A stretch of DNA of 64,000 nt, taken from the NCBI RefSeq assembly GCF_036346615.1, contig NZ_CP107836.1:4464001-4528000 (forward strand), read 5' to 3'. This DNA is from Streptomyces sp. NBC_00523 (GTDB lineage Bacteria > Actinomycetota > Actinomycetes > Streptomycetales > Streptomycetaceae). Shown in pieces: positions 1 to 8,117 of this stretch. The notes under the pieces are model-generated. The model had not been told where the DNA came from. It saw only the letters and a program-made list of their open reading frames with translations, and did not search any database. Made by a program: the position numbers and the translations under genes. Within the stretch, counting starts at the first letter, position 1. Every line of letters starts with the position of its first letter.

Positions 1-294
1 CACCTGATGATCGGCGGCGGCGTCGCGGCCAACTCCCGGCTGCGCGCGCTCGCCGAGGAGCGGTGCGAGCGGGCCGGCATCCGGCTGCGCGTGCCCCGCC
101 CCAAGCTGTGCACCGACAACGGTGCGATGGTCGCCGCGCTCGGCGCCGAGATGGTCGCCCGCAACCGGCCCGCCTCCGACCTGGAGCTGTCCGCCGACTC
201 CTCGCTGCCCGTCACCGAGACCCACGTCCCGGGCGCCCACACGCACGACCACGACCACGTGCACGAGATCAGCAAGGACAACCTCTACTCATGA
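1..294 (+). CDS. tsaD: tRNA threonylcarbamoyladenosine synthase TsaD, 3' end (partial)
   Basis: This is the last 97 codons of a gene that begins left of the window. The fragment carries the GGGVAANSRLR stretch and the CTDNGAM motif typical of the C-terminal half of TsaD/Kae1/Gcp proteins. TsaD, with TsaB and TsaE, transfers threonylcarbamoyl to A37 of ANN-decoding tRNAs. The final 20 or so residues form a His/Asp-rich tail (HTHDHDHVH) outside the enzyme core, perhaps metal-binding. The stop overlaps the next start as ATGA, so the two genes are translationally coupled. In M. tuberculosis the same gene (gcp) also lies just before groES-groEL1. Confidence 0.93.
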   Translation, partial: HLMIGGGVAANSRLRALAEERCERAGIRLRVPRPKLCTDNGAMVAALGAEMVARNRPASDLELSADSSLPVTETHVPGAHTHDHDHVHEISKDNLYS

Positions 295-581
295 GCGCCC
301 CGGTTACCGCCCTGATGTGGGAGGCTCGCGCCGCCGAGGGCCGGGGCGGCGAGCTGGCGGAGTGGGCCCGCGCCCGCGCCGCCGCGCTGCCCCGCCCCCC
401 GCTCCGCAGCGAGCTGCTGCGCGCCCCGCAGGACCGGGTCCTCGTCATCACCTGGTGGCAGGGCGAGTACGCCGACGAGCTGCCGGAGCTGCCCGAGCCG
501 GACCCGGCCCTCGTCACCCGGCCGGTCCACCGCTGGCGCTTCGAGTCGGTGGGAGAGATCCAGGGCCTGGCACGTCGATGA
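291..581 (+). CDS. conserved hypothetical protein coupled to tsaD
   Basis: This 96-residue protein starts at an ATG that overlaps the tsaD stop by 4 bases, so it is very probably made in a fixed ratio to TsaD. It has no signal peptide or membrane segment. The mix of Trp/Arg-rich strands (VTALMWEARA, VLVITWWQGEYA, RPVHRWRFESV) would suit a small alpha/beta barrel like the antibiotic-biosynthesis-monooxygenase fold, but I see no catalytic signature. The function is unknown. The start choice is firm because of the coupling; the fold is a guess. Confidence 0.8.
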   Translation: MSAPVTALMWEARAAEGRGGELAEWARARAAALPRPPLRSELLRAPQDRVLVITWWQGEYADELPELPEPDPALVTRPVHRWRFESVGEIQGLARR

Positions 582-644
582 GTTCCGGGCGACCGCGCGG
601 TCTACCCTTCACGTCACTTTGCCCCTGTACGTGAGGAGAGGACC

Positions 645-1115
645 ATGCAGAAGGTCACCACGTTCCTGTGGTTCCCGAAGGACCTGATCGAGGAGGCGGC
701 CGACTACTACGTCTCCGTCGTCGGCGGCGACTCGCGCGTCCTGGAGACCACCGCCTGGACCGCCGCGAGCCCTGGCGAGGCGGGAAGGGCGATGACCGTA
801 CGGTTCCAGCTGGACGGCGCGGAGTACGTCGCGTTCGACGGGGGACCCGAGTTCACCTTCAACGAGGCCGTCTCGCTCTCCGTGGAGTGCGACTCGCAGG
901 AGGAGGTGGACCGGCTGTGGAACGAGCTCACCTCCGGCGGCGGGCAGGAGATCCAGTGCGGCTGGCTCAAGGACAAGTACGGCCTGTTCTGGCAGATCGT
1001 CCCGCCGGGCCTCGGTGAGGCTCTCACCGACCCGGACCCGGAGAAGGCCGCCCGTGCGATGAAGGCCATGATGGGCATGAAGCGGCTGGACATCGAGGCC
1101 ATCCGCAACGCCTGA
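645..1115 (+). CDS. PhnB-like VOC-fold protein (3-demethylubiquinone-9 3-methyltransferase-type domain)
   Basis: This 156-residue cytoplasmic protein opens with TTFLWFPKDLIEEAADYYVSVV and has a central FNEAVSLSVECDSQEEVDR segment and a KYGLFWQIVP segment, the layout of PhnB/YjdN-like members of the glyoxalase/VOC fold. The family's historical methyltransferase name is misleading; most members have no known reaction. A strong ribosome binding site (GAGGAGAGGA) stands a few bases before the ATG. A 63-base gap separates it from the previous gene, so it may have its own promoter. Substrate unknown. Confidence 0.85.
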   Translation: MQKVTTFLWFPKDLIEEAADYYVSVVGGDSRVLETTAWTAASPGEAGRAMTVRFQLDGAEYVAFDGGPEFTFNEAVSLSVECDSQEEVDRLWNELTSGGGQEIQCGWLKDKYGLFWQIVPPGLGEALTDPDPEKAARAMKAMMGMKRLDIEAIRNA

Positions 1116-1162
1116 TCCCCGCGCGGCAATTGGGGCCGGGGGTGCTCGATAGGGTCGGCCCC

Positions 1163-1828
1163 ATGTCCCCTCGCTTCGTGCTGCCGCCGCCCCCGCCGCC
1201 CGTGGAGATACGTTCCTGGCCCGACCGGGACGCGCTGCTCGCCGACCGGTCCTTCCTGCTCGGTGTGCTGGTCAAGGCGCACATCGGCCCCGGCCGGCTC
1301 GGGCTGCTGTGGCTGTGGGGGGTGGTCGGCGCGATCGGCTGGTCGTTCATCGGGACGGCGATCATCACCTTCGAGGAGTCGTACGACTTCATCAGCATGA
1401 TCCTGGGCGTGGTGATGCTCGCGATGGGCGCCGCCGCCCTGATCCCGGCGGCGATCCTGCTCGTCTCCGGACTGCGCCGGGACGTGGCGCTGCGCCGGCT
1501 GCTCACGCAGTGGGGCGAGCTGGACCGCGACCCCGCCCGCGACGCCGGACTCCGGCTGCCCGGCACGACGCTGGGGTGGCTGCTGCCCTCCTTCGCGCTC
1601 GGCGCGCTGGGCCTCTACCTCTGCGTCGTCGTGCCCGCGGGGGCGGTCCGGGGCGAGGACACGTACGGGCTGATGGCGCTGGTCATGGGGCTCGGGCTGC
1701 TGTCCTGGCTCGTCGGGCTCGTCGGCGTGTTCAAGGCGTTCTGGCACCGGCGCTGGATCGTGCGGACGCTGGCCGGGGCGGCCTCGCCGCCGCCCCTGGT
1801 GTCCCGGAGCGGTGGCGTCCACCGCTGA
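1163..1828 (+). CDS. conserved four-helix membrane protein
   Basis: The product is 221 residues from the chosen ATG. A Pro-rich cytoplasmic N-terminus (PPPPPP) is followed by about four hydrophobic segments: LGLLWLWGVVGAIGWSFIG, MILGVVMLAMGAAALIPAAI, LLPSFALGALGLYLCVVV and LMALVMGLGLLSWLVGL. A basic charged loop (RRDVALRRLLTQWGELDRD) lies between helices 2 and 3. An in-frame start 33 bases upstream (1130) is possible but gives an odd N-terminus. No family function is recognised. It stands alone on its strand between the PhnB-like gene and the deacetylase. Confidence 0.72.
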   Translation: MSPRFVLPPPPPPVEIRSWPDRDALLADRSFLLGVLVKAHIGPGRLGLLWLWGVVGAIGWSFIGTAIITFEESYDFISMILGVVMLAMGAAALIPAAILLVSGLRRDVALRRLLTQWGELDRDPARDAGLRLPGTTLGWLLPSFALGALGLYLCVVVPAGAVRGEDTYGLMALVMGLGLLSWLVGLVGVFKAFWHRRWIVRTLAGAASPPPLVSRSGGVHR

Positions 1829-1962
1829 AGCCTTTTCGGCCCCTCCGTGTGAGCCACCCGGGGGACCGCGCGCGCCCGGCGGCGGTGTCGTAGCCGATGC
1901 CCCGTCACGTACTGGCAGGATCCGGCGCCATGCAGCCAGTACGACAAAAGGACAAATTGGCC

Positions 1963-2958
1963 ATGAATGGGCGTGAAACGGGTCCGGCGACGGGCGGGCG
2001 GCAGCGGGTACGGAGTCGCCTGCGACGCAGGCCGGGTTACGCGGTCCTCGCCGCGCTCCTGGTCGCCGCCGCCGCGTCCGGCTGCGCGGCCGGGGAGGAC
2101 TCGGGCGCCGCGGCCCGGAGCGCGAAGGCCCAGGCGGGGCAGCCGGGCGCCCCGGCGGGACAGCCGGGCGCGCAGGCGGAACCGGCGGCCGGGGCGCTCG
2201 GCACCCGTGCGGCGCAGGCGGAGCGGGCCAGGCTCGCGCAGGCCGCCCGCGCGGTCGCCGCCAAGAAGTGGGACCTGGCGGCCACGCCGCTCGCGGCGCC
2301 CGTACCGCCCGCGAAGAAGCCGCACATCGCCACCCGCAAGGGCTTCGAGGTCGAGGGCCAGGACGACTCGCTGCCGCCGGTCTTCACCCGGGTCCCCACC
2401 ACGGACAAGGTCGTCTTCCTGACCATGGACGACGGGGACGACAAGGACCCCGAGCTGCTGAAGATGATGGCGGAGCTGAACATCCCGTACAGCGCCTTCC
2501 TCACCGACTACCTGGTGCGCGACGACTACACGTACTTCGAGGACGCCCAGTCCCGGGGGACCGTGATCGGCAACCACACGCTCAACCACCGCTACCTGCC
2601 GGGCCTCTCGCGCGACGAGCAGAAGCGCGAGATCTGCGGCCAGCAGGACATCCTGGAGAAGCAGTTCGGCAAGCGGCCCCGGCTCTTCCGGCCGCCGTAC
2701 GGCAACTACAACACCGACACGCTGAAGATCGCCAAGTCCTGCGGCATCACCGCCGTGCCGCTGTGGGAGGCGGAGGCGTTCCCCGACCGCATGGAGTGGC
2801 GCGAGGAGGACCAGAAGCTGCACCCCGGCGACATCATCCTCACCCATTTCCGGGGCAAGGCGGACTGGAAGGGGAGCATGCCCGACCTGGTCCGGTCCGT
2901 CATGAAGGTCATCACGGACCAGGGTTACTCGGTGGCCCGCCTGGAGGACTACGTTTAG
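1963..2958 (+). CDS. polysaccharide deacetylase family lipoprotein
   Basis: This is a secreted, lipid-anchored NodB-type (carbohydrate esterase 4) deacetylase of 331 residues. An Arg-rich N-terminus and hydrophobic stretch end in the lipobox ASGC, followed by an Ala/Gly/Gln-rich linker. The catalytic domain has the metal and base motifs TMDDG (about residue 155), HTLNH (H-x3-H, about 205) and RPPYG. Such enzymes remove acetyl groups from peptidoglycan or other N-acetylated glycans outside the cell. The ATG at 1963 has an AAAGGA site before it; ATG 1930 is an alternative that would extend the cytoplasmic tail. The 3' end overlaps the convergent gene by 4 bases. Confidence 0.88.
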   Translation: MNGRETGPATGGRQRVRSRLRRRPGYAVLAALLVAAAASGCAAGEDSGAAARSAKAQAGQPGAPAGQPGAQAEPAAGALGTRAAQAERARLAQAARAVAAKKWDLAATPLAAPVPPAKKPHIATRKGFEVEGQDDSLPPVFTRVPTTDKVVFLTMDDGDDKDPELLKMMAELNIPYSAFLTDYLVRDDYTYFEDAQSRGTVIGNHTLNHRYLPGLSRDEQKREICGQQDILEKQFGKRPRLFRPPYGNYNTDTLKIAKSCGITAVPLWEAEAFPDRMEWREEDQKLHPGDIILTHFRGKADWKGSMPDLVRSVMKVITDQGYSVARLEDYV

Positions 2959-3359
2959 GAGGCGGCGTACGCACGGGCGTCCCCGGGCTCCGGGTGCGCG
3001 TCCTCGTAGGCGCTGTGCCAGGCCCTCAGCGTGAGCACCAGCAGCAGGCATACGCCGATCAGCTGGACGACGCCCGCGATCGGCAGCCCGTGGCGCAGCA
3101 GCACCACGCCGATCACACAGGCCGCCGCGGTGAGGGCGGCGAGGACGAGAGTGCCGGACCAGTCCATCCCGGGCGGTCCGGCCTCCGCCATGTCCGGGTT
3201 CGGCGGCCGGGGGGCGGAGCCCGTGTACGCCCAGAGGGCGATCCCGCTGAGCAGCGTCTCCAGCGCGATGAGCAGTACCCCGAGCACCGCGTCGAGGCAG
3301 CCGGTCACCACCGGGCCGGGGCGCGGTGGGGCCGAACGGTCGGAGGGTCGTATGCGCAT
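2955..3359 (-). CDS. small four-helix membrane protein, possibly DUF6234 type
   Basis: The product is 134 residues if started at MRIRPSD. An upstream in-frame extension exists but has low-complexity sequence. Hydrophobic segments are GCLDAVLGVLLIALETLLSGIALWAY, TLVLAALTAAACVIGVVLL and GLPIAGVVQLIGVCLLLVLTL, joined by short charged loops, with an acidic C-terminal tail. It resembles the widespread Streptomyces small membrane proteins annotated as DUF6234, but I cannot confirm this by eye. It is convergent with the deacetylase and divergent from groES. Confidence 0.68.
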   Translation of the reverse strand: MRIRPSDRSAPPRPGPVVTGCLDAVLGVLLIALETLLSGIALWAYTGSAPRPPNPDMAEAGPPGMDWSGTLVLAALTAAACVIGVVLLRHGLPIAGVVQLIGVCLLLVLTLRAWHSAYEDAHPEPGDARAYAAS

Positions 3360-3482
3360 GACGCCACCGTCCACCTGGAACGGTCCGGGTGGTCCCCGCG
3401 TTGTCCCTACGGTGTCCGGAACGTTGCACGGCCGCAGCCGTACGGAGGGGCGGGCGCCCACGTACGCCACGAGGGGCGTGAA

Positions 3483-3509
3483 TTGGCACTCCGCTTGACC
3501 GAGTGCTAA
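3483..3509. promoter_or_regulatory. CIRCE operator 1 (HrcA binding site)
   Basis: TTGGCACTC, a 9-base spacer and GAGTGCTAA match the CIRCE consensus TTAGCACTC-N9-GAGTGCTAA at 17 of 18 arm positions. HrcA binds CIRCE and represses groE genes until heat shock. The spacer of this copy contains the TTGACC -35 hexamer of the groES promoter, so bound HrcA would block RNA polymerase directly. Confidence 0.96.
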
Positions 3510-3524
3510 TCGCGGTCATAGTCT
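3495..3524 (+). promoter_or_regulatory. groES-groEL1 vegetative promoter
   Basis: TTGACC (3495-3500), 18 bases, then TAGTCT (3519-3524) form a housekeeping-type promoter whose -35 lies inside CIRCE 1. Transcription would start just before or within CIRCE 2, so both operators cover the initiation region. The resulting groES leader is about 130 bases. Confidence 0.75.
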
Positions 3525-3529
3525 CAGTG

Positions 3530-3556
3530 CTGGCACTCCCTACTGGAGAGTGCCAG
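3530..3556. promoter_or_regulatory. CIRCE operator 2 (HrcA binding site)
   Basis: CTGGCACTC, 9 bases and GAGTGCCAG form a perfect 9-bp inverted repeat with CIRCE geometry, 47 bp downstream of the first copy. It lies at or just past the expected transcription start. It could act as a second DNA operator and as a 5' mRNA hairpin. Duplicate CIRCE elements upstream of groES are a known actinobacterial arrangement. Confidence 0.94.
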
Positions 3557-3662
3557 CAGTACTGTGCGACCGGCAGGTCCGGCACCCGCGACGACGGGCC
3601 ACCTGGTCGCCGACCCAAAGACTGTTAAACCCCGTGAGATCTCCGAAGGGGGAGACCGGATC

Positions 3663-3971
3663 GTGTCGACCGCCAGCTCCAAGGTTGCGATCAAGCCGCT
3701 CGAGGACCGCATTGTGGTCCAGCCGCTCGACGCCGAGCAGACCACGGCCTCCGGCCTGGTTATCCCGGACACCGCCAAGGAGAAGCCCCAGGAGGGCGTC
3801 GTCCTGGCCGTGGGCCCGGGCCGCTTCGAGAACGGCGAGCGCCTGCCGCTCGACGTCAAGACCGGCGATGTCGTGCTGTACAGCAAGTACGGCGGCACCG
3901 AGGTGAAGTACAACGGCGAGGAGTACCTCGTCCTCTCGGCGCGCGACGTCCTCGCGATCATCGAGAAGTAA
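3663..3971 (+). CDS. groES: co-chaperonin GroES
   Basis: This 102-residue cap protein of the GroEL chaperonin starts at GTG 3663, eight bases after an AAGGGGGAG site, giving the usual N-terminus (M)STASSKVAIKPLEDRIVV. The in-frame ATG at 3564 would add an unlikely tail. The mobile-loop region (EQTTASGLVIPDTAKEKP) and the roof loop followed by GDVVLYSKYGGTEVK are intact. It is expressed under HrcA/CIRCE control with groEL1, 103 bases downstream. The heptamer works in the cytoplasm, closing the folding chamber. Confidence 0.98.
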   Translation: MSTASSKVAIKPLEDRIVVQPLDAEQTTASGLVIPDTAKEKPQEGVVLAVGPGRFENGERLPLDVKTGDVVLYSKYGGTEVKYNGEEYLVLSARDVLAIIEK

Positions 3972-3993
3972 TTCACCCACGTTTGCTTCTGTT

Positions 3994-4054
3994 CTGCGCC
4001 CCTGGCCCCCTGCGACATCACTAGCCGGGCGGCAGGGGCGCAGTTCTTGTTTTT
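3994..4054 (+). terminator. terminator-like hairpin between groES and groEL1
   Basis: An 11-bp perfect stem (CTGCGCCCCTG at 3994-4004 with CAGGGGCGCAG at 4033-4043) is followed at once by the T-rich run TTCTTGTTTTT. This has the form of an intrinsic terminator or mRNA-stabilising 3' end inside the operon, 20 bases before the groEL1 start. It could lower groEL1 relative to groES or mark a processing site. The 28-base loop is longer than usual. Confidence 0.55.
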
Positions 4055-4074
4055 GAGAGGAACAGTTCAGCTCC

Positions 4075-5700
<1,626 letters not shown>

Positions 5701-5709
5701 CGGTTGGCT

Positions 5710-5750
5710 CAGAGAGGCCCGGCACCCCGCGAGGGGGCCGGGCCTCTCTG
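5710..5750 (+). terminator. intrinsic terminator of the groES-groEL1 operon
   Basis: A 14-bp perfect stem, CAGAGAGGCCCGGC paired with GCCGGGCCTCTCTG, encloses a GC-rich loop 10 bases after the groEL1 stop. There is little T-tract, as is common for Streptomyces terminators. Confidence 0.85.
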
Positions 5751-5843
5751 CTTGCGCGGGGGCTTCGTCATGGCTGCACCCGACAAAGATGTGGCGGACG
5801 TCTTTGCCCAGGACCCCACGCATGTGTCGGCTCTCGACGAGGA

Positions 5844-5892
5844 GACTCTGCAGAGTCGGGGACGGAGCATCCCCGCACCACTTCTGCAGAAG
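5844..5892. promoter_or_regulatory. paired palindromes with a TCTGCAGA core upstream of the enoyl reductase gene
   Basis: GACTCTGCAGAGTC (5844-5857) is a perfect 14-bp palindrome and CTTCTGCAGAAG (5881-5892) a perfect 12-bp palindrome. They share the core TCTGCAGA and their centres are 36 bp apart. The second overlaps the ribosome binding site (AAGGAC) of the next gene. They look like a two-copy operator for a dimeric regulator; no regulator gene lies next to them. Confidence 0.5.
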
Positions 5893-5899
5893 GACGGGC

Positions 5900-6676
5900 A
5901 TGACTCTCGACGGCAAGAAGGTCCTGGTCCTCGGTGTCCTCACCGAACCCTCGATGGGCTTCCAGATCGCGAAATCCGTCATGGACCGCGGCGGCGACGT
6001 CATCGTGGCGAACGCCCCGGGCCGTCCCAGCAGCATCATGAAGCGGATCGTGACCCGCCTGCCGAAGCCACCGGTCGACTGCCTGGAAGCCGACATCACC
6101 AACGACGAGGACCTCGCGGAGCTGGCCCGGAACATCGGCAAGCACTGGGACCGCCTCGACGGTGTGGTCCACGCGGTCGCGTTCGCTCCGGCCGATGCCC
6201 TCGGCGGCAACTTCCTGAACACACCGTTCGAGTCGGTGGCCACCGCCATGAGCGTCTCGGCGTTCAGCCTGAAGGGCCTTACCGCGCACGTGCTGCCGCT
6301 GCTGGAGCAGGCCGAGCGCGCCTCCGTGGTCAGCCTCACCTTCAACGCCACTGTGGCATGGCCGGTCTACGACTGGATGGGCCCGGTCAAGGCGGCCCTG
6401 GAGTCGACCAACCGGTACCTGGCGCGCGATCTCGGCGTGAAGGGCATCCGCGTCAACGCGGTCGACTCCGGCCCGATCACCACCATGGCCGGCAAGTCCA
6501 TCCCCGGCTTCGACTCCCTCGCGGAGGCGTGGCCGCAGCGCGCCCCGCTGGGCTGGGACACCTCGGACGCCTCACCGGTCGCCGACACCGTCGCCTTCCT
6601 CCTCGGCGACGACTCCCGCGCGATCACCGGACAGGTGCTGCACGTGGACGGCGGGTTCTCGGCCGTAGGTGCCTGA
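5900..6676 (+). CDS. FabI/InhA-type enoyl-ACP reductase paralogue
   Basis: This 258-residue SDR-superfamily enzyme is close to NADH-dependent enoyl-ACP reductases, which reduce the trans-2 double bond in fatty-acid elongation. The Tyr-x6-Lys active site is present (YDWMGPVK). Nine residues before the Tyr there is a Phe (LTFNATVAWP), matching InhA Phe149-Tyr158-Lys165 rather than the Tyr-Tyr-Lys pattern of E. coli FabI. The cofactor loop (LGVLTEPSMGFQIAKSV) and SGPITTMAGKSIPGF are conserved. Streptomyces normally carry a main FabI in another locus, so this is probably a second copy with its own regulation. It is flanked by terminators and sits alone. Confidence 0.85.
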   Translation: MTLDGKKVLVLGVLTEPSMGFQIAKSVMDRGGDVIVANAPGRPSSIMKRIVTRLPKPPVDCLEADITNDEDLAELARNIGKHWDRLDGVVHAVAFAPADALGGNFLNTPFESVATAMSVSAFSLKGLTAHVLPLLEQAERASVVSLTFNATVAWPVYDWMGPVKAALESTNRYLARDLGVKGIRVNAVDSGPITTMAGKSIPGFDSLAEAWPQRAPLGWDTSDASPVADTVAFLLGDDSRAITGQVLHVDGGFSAVGA

Positions 6677-6689
6677 GCAGCCGCCAAGC

Positions 6690-6731
6690 GCAGGAAGGCC
6701 CGGCACCCCGGGAGGGGCCGGGCCTTCCTGC
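6690..6731 (+). terminator. intrinsic terminator after the enoyl reductase gene
   Basis: A 15-bp perfect stem, GCAGGAAGGCCCGGC with GCCGGGCCTTCCTGC, lies 14 bases after the stop. Its inner sequence closely resembles the groEL1 terminator, suggesting a shared or recombined origin. Confidence 0.85.
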
Positions 6732-6741
6732 TGCGGCCAGG

Positions 6742-6759
6742 TGCAACCCTTGGGTTGCT
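6742..6759. promoter_or_regulatory. ArsR-type operator, copy 1
   Basis: TGCAACCC-TT-GGGTTGCT contains perfect 7-bp arms (GCAACCC/GGGTTGC). It lies 61 bases before the SRPBCC gene of an operon that encodes an ArsR-type repressor. The second copy follows exactly 33 bp downstream, on the same helical face. Confidence 0.65.
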
Positions 6760-6774
6760 TCTGGGTGAGTGAAG

Positions 6775-6792
6775 TGCAACCCTGGAGTTGCA
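6775..6792. promoter_or_regulatory. ArsR-type operator, copy 2
   Basis: TGCAACCCTGGAGTTGCA has outer arms TGCAAC/GTTGCA, a slightly imperfect second copy of the upstream site. It lies 28 bases before the start codon of the SRPBCC gene and so probably covers the transcription start. It is most likely the autoregulatory site of the ArsR protein at 7263-7601. Confidence 0.65.
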
Positions 6793-6819
6793 TCCGATGG
6801 TGACGACGAAGGAGCCCTC

Positions 6820-7266
6820 ATGAGCGAGGACCGGATCGAAAGCGAGACCTTGATCGCGGCGCCCCTGGAGCGGGTCTGGTCGCTGGTGGCCCAGCCCGGG
6901 TTCTGGGTGGCCGACAAGACGAGCCTGCCCGGGACCGTGGCCAAGGAGGGCGAGTCGATGACGGCGAGGAACGCCGAGCACGGCGACTTCCCGGTGCGTG
7001 TGGAGAAGGTCGAGCCGCCCACGTACCTGGCGTACCGCTGGACCAGCGCGTTCCCCGGGGAAGAGCTGCGCGAGGACAACAGCACCCTCGTGGAGTTCAC
7101 GTTGACCGAGGAAGGCGGGCAGACCCGGCTGCGCGTGGTCGAGAGCGGGTTCGCGGCGCTGGCCGCGTCCGAGGAGCTGCGCAGCCGGAATCTGAAGGAC
7201 CACGCCGGAGGCTGGCCCCTGGAGCTCGACGCGCTCAAGAGCCGCGCCGAACAGTCCGCCCCGTGA
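6820..7266 (+). CDS. SRPBCC (AHSA1-like) domain protein
   Basis: This 148-residue single-domain protein has the START/Bet v1 helix-grip fold. Signs are the opening strand ESETLIAAPLERVWSLVAQP, the central VRVEKVEPPTYLAYRWTS and the C-terminal long helix NLKDHAGGWPLELDALKSRAE. AHSA1-like proteins bind small hydrophobic ligands; those paired with ArsR regulators are common but mostly without known ligands. The ATG follows AAGGAG. Its stop overlaps the GTG of the ArsR gene, so the two are co-translated. Confidence 0.87.
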   Translation: MSEDRIESETLIAAPLERVWSLVAQPGFWVADKTSLPGTVAKEGESMTARNAEHGDFPVRVEKVEPPTYLAYRWTSAFPGEELREDNSTLVEFTLTEEGGQTRLRVVESGFAALAASEELRSRNLKDHAGGWPLELDALKSRAEQSAP

Positions 7267-7601
7267 CGGAAGAACGTCACGAGGCCGTCGACAGCGTCCT
7301 CACCGCGCTGGCAGACCCGACGCGGCGCCGGCTGCTCGACCTGCTCGCCGCACAGGGCGAGGCCACGGCAACGACGCTCGCCGGACCGCTTCCCGTCTCG
7401 CGGCAGGCGGTGGTCAAGCACCTCGCCGTTCTGGAGGCCGCCGGCCTGGTTTCCGGCGGTCGGGTCGGACGCGAGGTGCGGTACGCCGTACGGCCTGCGG
7501 CGCTCGACGCGACGGCACGGTGGATGGCCTCGCTCGCGGCCTCCTGGGACCGGCGGCTGGACCACATCAAGCGCGTCGCCGAGGCGGCGGAACAGGAGTG
7601 A
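7263..7601 (+). CDS. ArsR-family transcriptional repressor
   Basis: This 112-residue winged-helix protein has the ArsR signature ALADPTRRRLLDLLAAQGEATATTLAGPLPVSRQAVVKHLAVLEAAGLV in the N-terminal two thirds. No Cys pair or His cluster typical of metal sensors is visible, so it probably senses an organic ligand or protein partner. The GTG start overlaps the preceding stop (GTGA). Two inverted repeats upstream of the operon are its likely targets, which implies negative autoregulation of the SRPBCC-ArsR-DinB-like set. Confidence 0.92.
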   Translation: MTEERHEAVDSVLTALADPTRRRLLDLLAAQGEATATTLAGPLPVSRQAVVKHLAVLEAAGLVSGGRVGREVRYAVRPAALDATARWMASLAASWDRRLDHIKRVAEAAEQE

Positions 7602-7613
7602 AGGAAGCACGCC

Positions 7614-8096
7614 ATGGACACCACGGCACTGCGCAGCGCCTACGACAAGCTGCTCGAAGCGGCGGCCCTCCCCGGCCTCGGTGACGCGGACGACGGAGGA
7701 TGGAACGCCGACGAGATCCTGGCCCATCTCCTCAGCGTCGACGCCTCGATCGCGGCGGTCGCTCTGGCGGTCGTCGCCGGCTCACGGCCGGCCTTCGACA
7801 ACCGGGTGTCCCTCGACGCCTGGAATCTCGGCCGGATCATCACAGAGCACTCGGGCCGGGCGGATCTGATCGACCATGTCAGGAGTCAGGCCACCGTCCT
7901 CTGCGGCATCGCCGATCGGCTCAATGAGGAAGCCGCCTCGGTTCGGGTGCCGACGCTCCTCCTGTCCCATGACGCCGTCGTGCTGGACCGGCCGATGTCG
8001 CTGGCGAGCCTCGTGAACGGCCTCGCCGAGGACCACGTACCCGTGCATACGCGACAGCTCCTCGATCTCCGCCCCGCCGTGCCCGGGCACGGGTGA
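7614..8096 (+). CDS. DinB-like four-helix-bundle protein
   Basis: This 160-residue protein follows the ArsR gene by 12 bases with a GAAGGAAG site, so it is the third gene of the operon. It is largely helical (LRSAYDKLLEAAALPG, NADEILAHLLSVDASIAAVALAVVAGS, LIDHVRSQATVLCGIADRLNEEA) and ends VNGLAEDHVPVHTRQLLDL. The layout is that of DinB/mycothiol-dependent transferase-like proteins, but the usual three-histidine metal triad is not clearly complete. Function unknown; co-expression with a ligand-binding SRPBCC protein suggests detoxification or small-molecule handling. Confidence 0.75.
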   Translation: MDTTALRSAYDKLLEAAALPGLGDADDGGWNADEILAHLLSVDASIAAVALAVVAGSRPAFDNRVSLDAWNLGRIITEHSGRADLIDHVRSQATVLCGIADRLNEEAASVRVPTLLLSHDAVVLDRPMSLASLVNGLAEDHVPVHTRQLLDLRPAVPGHG

Positions 8097-8117
8097 AGGC
8101 AGGGCCTTCGGGCTGTT

